From contig CANPVS010000002.1 in NCBI GenBank assembly GCA_947581795.1, positions 62,001 to 126,000 of the forward strand: 64,000 nt of DNA. Reading direction: 5' to 3'. This stretch comes from an uncultured Oscillospiraceae bacterium (GTDB lineage Bacteria; Bacillota; Clostridia; Oscillospirales; Oscillospiraceae). This document shows, piece by piece, positions 55,985 through 64,000 of this stretch; within the stretch, counting starts at the first letter, position 1; every line of letters starts with the position of its first letter. The translations under genes were made by a program, and so were the position numbers. The notes beneath the pieces are model-generated. The model searched no databases. It worked only from the letters and a program-made list of their open reading frames with translations, and was not told where the DNA came from.

Positions 55985-57163
55985 ATGAACTCTCTGGAAC
56001 TGAAATACGGCTGCAACCCCAACCAGAAACCCTCCAGCATTTTTATGAAGGACGGCTCTGATCTGCCTATTGAGGTGCTGAACGGCAAGCCGGGCTACAT
56101 CAACTTCATGGACGCCTTCAACTCCTGGCAGCTTGTGAAGGAACTGAAAGAGGCCACGGGCCTGCCTGCCGCCGCCAGCTTTAAGCACGTGTCCCCGGCG
56201 GGAGCAGCCGTGGGCAAGCCCCTTTCCGAGACGGACAGGAAGATATACTTTGTGGACCCGGACGCGGAACTGAGCCCCATCGCCTGCGCCTATATCCGGG
56301 CTCGGGGTGCGGACCGTCTGTGCTCCTACGGCGACTGGGCGGCTCTTTCTGAGCCCTGCGACGAGGCCACGGCCCGGTACCTCAAAGACGAGGTATCCGA
56401 CGGCGTCATCGCGCCGGGCTATACCGACGAGGCCCTTGCCATTCTCAAGACCAAAAAGAAGGGCAACTACAACGTGGTGCAGATCGACCCCGGCTATGTG
56501 CCCGACCCTGTGGAGCGCAAGGATGTGTACGGCATCACTTTCCAGCAGGGAAGGAACGACTACAAGGTCACGGCGGATGCCTTTGCCAACATCGTGACGA
56601 AGAACAAGACGCTGCCCCCCGAGGTGGTCATCGACATGACCGTGGCGCTCATCACGCTGAAGTACACCCAGTCCAACTCCGTCTGCTACGTGAAGGACGG
56701 CCAGGCCATCGGCGTGGGAGCGGGCCAGCAGAGCCGTATCCACTGCACCCGCCTGGCCGGCAATAAGGCGGACAACTGGTATCTCCGGCAGCATGAGAAG
56801 GTGCTTTCCCTGCCCTTCAAGCCCGGCATCCGCCGGCCGGACCGGGACAACGCCATTGATGTGTACATCTCAGATGAGTACGAGGACGTACTGGCGGACG
56901 GCGCCTGGCAGAACGTGTTTACGGAGAGGCCTGAGCCGCTGACGGCAGCGGAGAAGAAGGCATGGCTCGCCACCCAGAGCGGCGTCACCGTGGGCAGCGA
57001 CGCGTTCTTCCCCTTCGGGGACAACGTGGAGCGGGCCCGGAAGTCCGGCGTGGCCTATATCGCCGAGCCCGGTGGTTCCATCCGGGACGACAACGTGATT
57101 GAGACGGCGGACAAGTACGGCATCGTCATGGCCTTCACGGGCATGCGGCTGTTCCACCACTGA
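55985..57163 (+). CDS. Stand-alone AICAR formyltransferase (PurH AICARFT domain only)
   Basis: LKYGCNPNQKPSSIF; SFKHVSPAGAAVG; VCYVKDGQAIGVGAGQQSRIHC; lacks the N-terminal IMPCH domain. Confidence 0.9.
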   Translation: MNSLELKYGCNPNQKPSSIFMKDGSDLPIEVLNGKPGYINFMDAFNSWQLVKELKEATGLPAAASFKHVSPAGAAVGKPLSETDRKIYFVDPDAELSPIACAYIRARGADRLCSYGDWAALSEPCDEATARYLKDEVSDGVIAPGYTDEALAILKTKKKGNYNVVQIDPGYVPDPVERKDVYGITFQQGRNDYKVTADAFANIVTKNKTLPPEVVIDMTVALITLKYTQSNSVCYVKDGQAIGVGAGQQSRIHCTRLAGNKADNWYLRQHEKVLSLPFKPGIRRPDRDNAIDVYISDEYEDVLADGAWQNVFTERPEPLTAAEKKAWLATQSGVTVGSDAFFPFGDNVERARKSGVAYIAEPGGSIRDDNVIETADKYGIVMAFTGMRLFHH

Positions 57164-57171
57164 TAGGGGAC

Positions 57172-58755
57172 ATGTTCGGCGCAGACAGAAAAAGACGCCG
57201 CAGGCTGGAGGCGGCCTTCGGGAAGAAGCCGGACGTGTACTTTGCCGACGGGGACATGGAACGCATCCGGGCCTGGTCGGACTACCGCCGGGAGCGGGAG
57301 GACGGCTACAGCGTGGACGACGTCACCTGGCACGACCTGGATATGGACCGGGTGTTCAGGCGTATCGACCCGGGCCTGTCCACACCGGGGGAGCAGGTGC
57401 TCTATGATACCCTGCGCCGCCCGGCTCTGACCGGGGAGGAATACGGCCGCCGGGCCAGGCTCATCGCGTTCATGGAGGCGGAGCCGGGAAAGCGGCTGGA
57501 GGTCCAGGTCATTTTGGACGCTCTGGGCCGGACCCGGCGGTCGGACCTTTGCACAGCGTTCGCGCCGGAGGCCAGGGGCCGGGGCAGGTTCATCCTCTAT
57601 ACGGCCCTGTCGGCGGCATTCGCGGTCAGCCTTGTGCTGGGAGCGCTGGGCGTCGTTCCGATCATGGCGGCGGCCTTGCTCATGTCCTTCAATATAACGC
57701 TCCGGGAGTTCGCGCTGCGGCGGGTGCGCCGGGAATTCGATACCGTTAACTACTCGGTGGCGGAGGTGTTCGCCCTTCGGAGGGTCCAAAAGCTGGGCAT
57801 ACCGGACCTGGACGAGGAACTGATGGGAGCCTATGAGGCATTGAAAAGGCTGCGGTTCGTACTGCGCACCGGCGGCGTGTCTGGCATGGATACCGGTGAC
57901 GCGGGGGACCTGCTGGCCTCGGTGTTTTTGCTGGACGTCATCACCTATGAGTACCTGAAAAACAAGCTGTGGCTCCATCAAAAGGACCTGATGGCCGTCA
58001 TTGAGGGCCTTGGGCGGCTGGATACGGCCATCGCAGCGGCCTCCTGGCGGGCGAGCATGGACGTGTACGCCGTGCCGGACATCGCCTTTGACGGCTCGGC
58101 GGAGCTGCATATCCGGGGCATGGTCTACCCGCTGCTGGACGGCGCCGTGCCCAATGACTTGGACTTAGGCGGCTCCATCCTGCTCACCGGCTCCAACGCC
58201 TCCGGCAAAAGCACCTATCTGCGTACGGCGCTTTTGAACGCCCTGCTGGCCCAGAGCCTGTGCACCGCGGCGGCGGAGAGCTACCGGGGCGGCGCGTTTA
58301 CACTTTATTCGTCCATGGCCCTGGAGGACGACCTGCTGGCGGGGGAGAGCTATTACGTCACGGAGATCAAGTCCATCCGCCGTATCCTAAAAGCAGCGGA
58401 AAAGGAAAGACCTGTCCTGTGCGTGGTGGACGAGGTCCTGCGGGGCACCAACACCGCCGAGCGCATCGCGGCGTCCAGCGCCATTTTGGAGACGCTCTTT
58501 GACGCGGGGGTCCTGTGTCTGGCGGCCACCCACGATCTGGAGCTGTGCGCTCTGCTGGCTGAAAAGTACCGGATGTGCCATTTTGAGGAGACGGTGGGAG
58601 AGGGGTCGATGGATTTCGACTACCGGCTCCGGGAGGGGCCGGCCCGGTCCCGAAACGCCATCCGGCTTTTGGGGATGATGGGCTTTGACGCCGCGCTCGT
58701 GGACAGGGCAGAGCGGCGGGCGAAACGATATTTGGAAACAGGCGCATGGGAATAG
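57172..58755 (+). CDS. MutS-family (domain V) ATPase with predicted transmembrane segments
   Basis: ILLTGSNASGKSTYLRT; CVVDEVLRGTNTAERIAAS; LAATHDLELC; hydrophobic FILYTALSAAFAVSLVLGALGVVPIMAAALLMSF. Confidence 0.85.
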   Translation: MFGADRKRRRRLEAAFGKKPDVYFADGDMERIRAWSDYRREREDGYSVDDVTWHDLDMDRVFRRIDPGLSTPGEQVLYDTLRRPALTGEEYGRRARLIAFMEAEPGKRLEVQVILDALGRTRRSDLCTAFAPEARGRGRFILYTALSAAFAVSLVLGALGVVPIMAAALLMSFNITLREFALRRVRREFDTVNYSVAEVFALRRVQKLGIPDLDEELMGAYEALKRLRFVLRTGGVSGMDTGDAGDLLASVFLLDVITYEYLKNKLWLHQKDLMAVIEGLGRLDTAIAAASWRASMDVYAVPDIAFDGSAELHIRGMVYPLLDGAVPNDLDLGGSILLTGSNASGKSTYLRTALLNALLAQSLCTAAAESYRGGAFTLYSSMALEDDLLAGESYYVTEIKSIRRILKAAEKERPVLCVVDEVLRGTNTAERIAASSAILETLFDAGVLCLAATHDLELCALLAEKYRMCHFEETVGEGSMDFDYRLREGPARSRNAIRLLGMMGFDAALVDRAERRAKRYLETGAWE

Positions 58756-58780
58756 GATTTGAATGCAGGAGAGGGAGATT

Positions 58781-60049
58781 ATGAAGCTCATGGTCATCGG
58801 CAGCGGCGGCCGGGAACACGCCGTCATCCGCAAGCTGAAAGAAAATCCTGCCGTGGAGGCGATCTACGCCCTGCCCGGCAACGGCGGTATCGCCGCGGAC
58901 GCGGTATGCGTGGACATAGGAGCGAAGGATATAGACGGCGCGGTGCGCTTTGCGAAGGAGCATGCCATCGACTTTGCCGTGGTCACCCCGGACGACCCCC
59001 TGGTGCTGGGGATGGTGGACGCGCTGGAGGCGGCTGGCGTGCCATGCTTCGGGCCGGACAGGAAGGCCGCCATGATCGAGGGCAGCAAGGTCTTTTCCAA
59101 GGACCTGATGAAGAAATACGGCATCCCTACCGCGTCTTACGAGGTGTTTACGGATGCCGCGGCGGCGCTGGAATATGTGAAGACCGTGCCTCTGCCCACG
59201 GTGGTGAAGGCGGACGGTCTTGCCCTGGGCAAGGGCGTGCTCATCGCCCAGACCAGGGAGGAGGCGGTGGACGCCGTCAAATCCATCATGGAGGATAGAA
59301 AGTTCGGCGCCAGCGGCGACCAGATCGTGGTGGAGGAGTTTCTCACCGGCCCGGAAGTGTCCGTACTGGCCTTTACAGACGGCAAAACGGTCAAGCCCAT
59401 GGTGTCCTCCATGGACCACAAGCGGGCCCACGACGATGACAAGGGCCTCAATACCGGCGGCATGGGCACCGTGGCCCCTAACCCTTATTACACGAAGGAC
59501 GTGGCCGACGTGTGCATGCAGACCATCTTCAAGCCCACCATCGCCGCCATGGCGGCGGAGGGCCGGCCCTTCAAGGGCTGTCTCTATTTCGGCCTGATGC
59601 TCACCCCCGACGGGCCCAAGGTCATCGAGTACAACTGCCGCTTCGGCGACCCGGAGACCCAGGTGGTCCTGCCGCTGATGGAGTCCGACCTGCTCACGGC
59701 CATGATGGCCTGCCGGAACGGGACGCTGGCCCAGACGGACGTGCGCTTCTCGGGCAAACACGCCTGCTGTGTCATCATGGCAAGCGACGGCTACCCGGAG
59801 AGCTATGAGAAGGGCTATGAGATCACCTGTGACGAGGGCATCAAAGCACAGGTCTATGTGGCCGGAGCGAAGCTGGAGGATGGAAAACTTCTGACCAATG
59901 GCGGCCGTGTGCTGGGCGTCACGGCCGTGGCGGATGACTTGCCGGCGGCCATCCGGGCGGCATACGCCGACGTGGAGAAGGTCCATTTCGGCAACGCCTA
60001 TTACCGCCATGATATCGGCCAGCGCGCCCTCAAGGCGCTGGAAAAGTAA
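58781..60049 (+). CDS. purD: Phosphoribosylamine-glycine ligase
   Basis: MKLMVIGSGGREHAVIRKL; TGGMGTVAPNPYY; RFGDPETQVVLPLM. Confidence 0.96.
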   Translation: MKLMVIGSGGREHAVIRKLKENPAVEAIYALPGNGGIAADAVCVDIGAKDIDGAVRFAKEHAIDFAVVTPDDPLVLGMVDALEAAGVPCFGPDRKAAMIEGSKVFSKDLMKKYGIPTASYEVFTDAAAALEYVKTVPLPTVVKADGLALGKGVLIAQTREEAVDAVKSIMEDRKFGASGDQIVVEEFLTGPEVSVLAFTDGKTVKPMVSSMDHKRAHDDDKGLNTGGMGTVAPNPYYTKDVADVCMQTIFKPTIAAMAAEGRPFKGCLYFGLMLTPDGPKVIEYNCRFGDPETQVVLPLMESDLLTAMMACRNGTLAQTDVRFSGKHACCVIMASDGYPESYEKGYEITCDEGIKAQVYVAGAKLEDGKLLTNGGRVLGVTAVADDLPAAIRAAYADVEKVHFGNAYYRHDIGQRALKALEK

Positions 60050-60061
60050 GGGGAGACGCCG

Positions 60062-63000
60062 ATGGTATACCGCGTATTTGCAGAGAAAAAACCGGGCATA
60101 TCCCCGGAGAGCGCCGGCCTTCTGAGCGGCCTGCGGGACTTCTTGGGCGTGCGGTCCCTGGAAGAAGTGCGCGTCCTGAACCGGTACGATGTGGACAACA
60201 TTGATCGGGAGGTCTTTGACCAGGCCCGGTCCGTGGTATTTTCCGAGCCTCAGGTGGACGTGGTCTATGACGAGACGTTCCCCATGCCGGAGGGCCAGTG
60301 GACGGTCCTTGCGGTGGAGGCCCTGCCGGGGCAGTTCGACCAGCGGGCCGACTCCGCCGCCCAGTGCATCCAGCTCATGGCAGGCGTGGACAGGCCCCTG
60401 GTGTCCTACGCCAAGGTGTATCTGCTCCGGGGCAGGCTTTCTCCGGAGGACGTGGAGAAGATAAAGGGCTACGTCATCAACCCGGTGGAGAGCCGGGAGG
60501 CCTCCATGGAGAAGCCGGAGACCCTGGCGCGCACTTACGCCGTGCCCGACCACGTGCAGACGGTGGAGGGCTTTACCGCCATGGACGACGGGGCGCTGAC
60601 GGCGCTGCTGGACTCTCTGGGCCTTGCCATGGATCTGGACGATTTGAAGTTCCTGCAGGCCTATTTCCGGGATGAGGAGCGCCGGGACCCCACTATCACC
60701 GAGGTGCGGGTAGTGGACACCTATTGGTCCGATCACTGCCGCCATACCACCTTCTCCACCCATATCGACAGTGTGAGCATCGACGATCCCGGGATACGGG
60801 CGGCTTATGAGCGCTACCGTAAGGCCAGGATAGAGGTCTACGGGGAAGAGAGAGCCGCCGCGCGGCCGGAGACCCTGATGGACATCGCCACCCTGGGGAC
60901 AAAGGCGCTGAAAAAGCGGGGGATGCTCCCCGAATTGGACGAGAGCGAGGAGATCAACGCCTGCTCCATCCATGTGCCCGCCCAGGTGGACGGCGAGATG
61001 CAGGACTGGCTCCTCATGTTCAAGAACGAGACCCACAACCACCCCACGGAGATCGAGCCCTTCGGCGGCGCGGCCACCTGCATCGGCGGCTGCATCCGGG
61101 ACCCCCTGTCCGGACGGGCCTATGTGCACCAGGCCATGCGGGTCACCGGCGGCGGCGACCCCCGGGCGGCTCTGGACAAGACCGTCCCCGGCAAGCTTCC
61201 CCAGCGCAAGCTGGCCCAGACGGCCGCGGCGGGCTATTCCTCCTACGGCAACCAGATCGGTCTCGCCACAGGCCATGTGGCGGAGATGTACCACGAGGGC
61301 TATATCGCCAAGCGGCTGGAGTGCGGCGTGGTGGTGGCGGCGGCCCCGGCGGAGAATGTCCGCCGGGAGGAGCCTGTGCCCGGGGACGTGGTCATCCTGC
61401 TGGGCGGCCGGACCGGCCGGGACGGCATTGGCGGTGCCACCGGCTCCTCCAAGAGCCACAACACCAAATCCCTGCAGACCATGGCCTCTGAGGTCCAGAA
61501 GGGCAACGCCCCCGAGGAGCGGAAGATACAGCGGCTGTTCCGGGACGGGAGTGTGACCCGCCTCATCAAGCGCTGCAACGACTTCGGCGCCGGCGGCGTC
61601 AGCGTGGCCATCGGCGAGCTGGCGGATGGGCTCAGGATCGACCTGGACGCGGTGCGGAAGAAATACGACGGTCTGGACGGCACGGAGCTTGCCATCTCGG
61701 AGAGCCAGGAGCGCATGGCCGTGGTGGTGGCGCCCGAGGACGAGCAGGCCTTTATCGCCGCCGCACAGGCGGAGAACCTGGAGGCCTACCGGGTGGCGGT
61801 GGTCACCGAGAGCCCCCGGATGGTCATGACCTGGAAGGGAAAGACCGTCGCGGATTTGAGCCGGGCGTTTTTGAATACAAACGGCGCGGTGAAGCACGCG
61901 GCGGTATCCGTGCCGGAAAAGGACCGGACGGCCATGGGCCAAGTCCGGTTCCACTCCCTGCGGGAGATGGCCGGGAGCCTCAAGTGTGCCTCCCGCCGGG
62001 GCCTTACCGAGCGGTTCGACGGCACCATCGGCGCGGGGAGCGTGCTCATGCCCTTCGGCGGCGCGACCCAGACCACCCCGGCCCAAGCCATGGCGGCCCT
62101 GCTGCCGGTGCTGCCGGGGCAGACCACGGAGCAGGCAAGCGTCATGTCCTGGGGCTGTGACCCGGACCGGATGACCGTTGACCCCTATGCCGGGGCCATG
62201 GACAGCGTGGTCACGTCCCTGACCAAAATCGTGGCGGCGGGGGCGGACTACAGGGCCGCTTACCTGACGCTCCAGGAATTTTTCGAGAAGCTGCGGGACG
62301 ATCCGGACCGCTGGGGCAAGCCCTTCTCCGCGCTGCTGGGGGCCCTGGAGGCCCAGCTGGACTACGGCTGTGCCGCCATCGGCGGCAAGGACTCCATGTC
62401 CGGCTCCTTCATGGACAGGGACGTGCCCCCCACGCTGATCTCCTTTGCTATCGCGCCTATCCGGGCCGGGGACGTGCTCTCGCCTGAGTTCAAAGAGGCG
62501 GGGCACCCGGTGTATGTGTTCGGCGGCGACGTGCCGGAGAACACGAAGGCCGCCTGGGAGGCGTTCCACGCTCTGGCCCAACAGGGCAGGGTGAAGGCGG
62601 CCTGGGCCGTGGAGGAAAGCGTCGCCGAGGCGGTGATGAAGATGTCCTTCGGCAACCGGATCGGGTTCAAAGCCAACGAAGAAATGACGGGGGACATGTG
62701 GCACATCCCGTTTTACGGGGCCATTGTGGCTGAGCTGGAGTCGGATATCGACTGCCCCTATGCCCGCCGCGTGGGCGTCACCGCGTCCGAGCCGGTCATC
62801 GACCTGGGCTCCGACAGCGCCCCTATCGACGAGCTGCTGGCTCTGAATGAGAGCGTTCTGGAAGACGTGTATCCTACCCGCACGGTTGAGACCGGCGCCG
62901 TGGAGGCGTTCACCTATAGCGCCGATGAGCGAAAAGCCCCGGCGGTGAAGCACGCGAAGCCCCGGGCGTTGATCCCTGTGTTCCCCGGCACCAACTGCGA

Positions 63001-63754
63001 GTACGACACCGCCCGTGCGGTGACAGAGGCCGGCGGCGAGGCGGAGATACTGGTGGTGCGCAACCTGAGCGCCGCGGACACCGCGCAGAGCGTCGAACGG
63101 GCGGCCAAGGCCATTGAGAGAGCGCAGATGATCGTGCTGCCCGGCGGCTTTTCCGGCGGCGACGAGCCGGAGGGCAGCGCCAAGTTCATTGCCGCTTTCT
63201 TCCGGGGCGGTCCGGTCCGGGAGCAGGTCACAAAGCTTCTGGAGAACCGGGACGGCCTGATGCTGGGCATTTGTAACGGCTTCCAGGCTCTCATAAAGCT
63301 GGGCCTGGTGCCCTTCGGGAAGATCGTGGATACAGATGAAAATTGTCCCACTTTGAGTTATAATACTATCGGCCGGCACCAGTCCCGCCTTGTGCGGACC
63401 CGTGTGGCCTCAAACAAGTCCCCTTGGCTGGCGGGAACACGTCCCGGCGAGGTCTATACGGTGCCCATCTCCCACGGCGAGGGCCGCTTCCTGGCTTCGG
63501 AGGAACTGGTCCGTAAGCTCGCGGCCAACGGGCAGATCGCCACCCAGTATGTGGACCTCTCCGGCGTACCCTCCATGGATACAGATGATAACCCCAACGG
63601 CTCCGTATTCGCCATCGAGGGCATCACCAGTCCCGACGGCCGGGTCCTGGGAAAGATGGGCCACACTGAACGCGTGGGCAAGGGTCTCTATAAGAACGTT
63701 CCCGGACGGTACGATATGGGCCTGTTCCAGGCCGCGGTCCGGTATTTCAGATAA
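60062..63754 (+). CDS. purL: Phosphoribosylformylglycinamidine synthase (single-chain)
   Basis: DTYWSDHCRHTTF; NETHNHPTEIEPFGGAATCIGG; C-terminal amidotransferase GICNGFQALIKLGL. Confidence 0.96.
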   Translation: MVYRVFAEKKPGISPESAGLLSGLRDFLGVRSLEEVRVLNRYDVDNIDREVFDQARSVVFSEPQVDVVYDETFPMPEGQWTVLAVEALPGQFDQRADSAAQCIQLMAGVDRPLVSYAKVYLLRGRLSPEDVEKIKGYVINPVESREASMEKPETLARTYAVPDHVQTVEGFTAMDDGALTALLDSLGLAMDLDDLKFLQAYFRDEERRDPTITEVRVVDTYWSDHCRHTTFSTHIDSVSIDDPGIRAAYERYRKARIEVYGEERAAARPETLMDIATLGTKALKKRGMLPELDESEEINACSIHVPAQVDGEMQDWLLMFKNETHNHPTEIEPFGGAATCIGGCIRDPLSGRAYVHQAMRVTGGGDPRAALDKTVPGKLPQRKLAQTAAAGYSSYGNQIGLATGHVAEMYHEGYIAKRLECGVVVAAAPAENVRREEPVPGDVVILLGGRTGRDGIGGATGSSKSHNTKSLQTMASEVQKGNAPEERKIQRLFRDGSVTRLIKRCNDFGAGGVSVAIGELADGLRIDLDAVRKKYDGLDGTELAISESQERMAVVVAPEDEQAFIAAAQAENLEAYRVAVVTESPRMVMTWKGKTVADLSRAFLNTNGAVKHAAVSVPEKDRTAMGQVRFHSLREMAGSLKCASRRGLTERFDGTIGAGSVLMPFGGATQTTPAQAMAALLPVLPGQTTEQASVMSWGCDPDRMTVDPYAGAMDSVVTSLTKIVAAGADYRAAYLTLQEFFEKLRDDPDRWGKPFSALLGALEAQLDYGCAAIGGKDSMSGSFMDRDVPPTLISFAIAPIRAGDVLSPEFKEAGHPVYVFGGDVPENTKAAWEAFHALAQQGRVKAAWAVEESVAEAVMKMSFGNRIGFKANEEMTGDMWHIPFYGAIVAELESDIDCPYARRVGVTASEPVIDLGSDSAPIDELLALNESVLEDVYPTRTVETGAVEAFTYSADERKAPAVKHAKPRALIPVFPGTNCEYDTARAVTEAGGEAEILVVRNLSAADTAQSVERAAKAIERAQMIVLPGGFSGGDEPEGSAKFIAAFFRGGPVREQVTKLLENRDGLMLGICNGFQALIKLGLVPFGKIVDTDENCPTLSYNTIGRHQSRLVRTRVASNKSPWLAGTRPGEVYTVPISHGEGRFLASEELVRKLAANGQIATQYVDLSGVPSMDTDDNPNGSVFAIEGITSPDGRVLGKMGHTERVGKGLYKNVPGRYDMGLFQAAVRYFR

Positions 63755-64000
63755 AACAAGACTAACTATTAAAAGTCAAGCCTGAATTAAGGAAAATGGA
63801 TAAAGATGTGTGGAACCGCAAGAGGACACAGCAAAGCAGACGCCAGTGATGGCGCCGAGGCTGTGGGCGAGGAGCAGGCTAAGCGGCTGTGCGAGGCTGG
63901 TAAGGAAGCCCGGACTTCTCCATAGCGTATATGAGCCGCACAAGTTTTTTCTCTGCATGGGATAAAGCCACATTGTAATGTTTGCCTTCAGCGCGTTTCT

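Noticed and set aside
58367-63379. 1670-aa minus-strand ORF
   Set aside because: Shadow of mutS-like/purD/purL; no recognisable domain; R/G/H-rich composition
63776-64000. Short ORFs after purL
   Set aside because: No RBS or recognisable product; too close to the window edge to judge

Overview
The window is high-GC Firmicutes/Clostridia-type chromosome (Oscillospiraceae-like by gene content; this is an inference). Blocks from left to right: (1) pyrimidine operon carB(partial)-pyrK-pyrD-pyrF-pyrE-pyrB, where PyrB carries a fused PyrI-like zinc domain; (2) a pectin/oligogalacturonide utilisation locus at about 5.1-26.8 kb (CE8, GH28, GH105, KduI, KduD, esterase, GH94-like protein, AraC regulator, carbohydrate ABC transporter with five small membrane proteins, two MsmK/UgpC-type ATPases); (3) an SbnA/SbnB-like 2,3-diaminopropionate pair; (4) a PdaB-like polysaccharide deacetylase gene split by a ~12.05-kb element (about 29145-41192). 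The element's ends rebuild a 46-bp near-palindromic attP centred on a TG dinucleotide, as expected for a large serine integrase, and the element encodes such an integrase. Its main cargo is a 2230-aa surface adhesin preceded by a ~309-bp invertible segment. That segment has 24-bp inverted repeats (23/24 match), a perfect-consensus sigma70 promoter (TTGACA-17-TATAAT) now pointing away from the adhesin, and a strong terminator now facing it. A tyrosine recombinase gene lies next to it. This reads as a mobile, self-contained phase-variable adhesin cassette captured in the OFF state, and it is the main finding; (5) a secreted dockerin + M60 metallopeptidase next to a wall-anchored cohesin-like/FIVAR protein; (6) a purine operon headed by a ZTP-riboswitch-like leader (purE-C-F-M-N, IMP cyclohydrolase, AICAR formyltransferase, membrane MutS-like ATPase, purD, purL). 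All calls come from reading the sequence and motif recognition; no searches were run.
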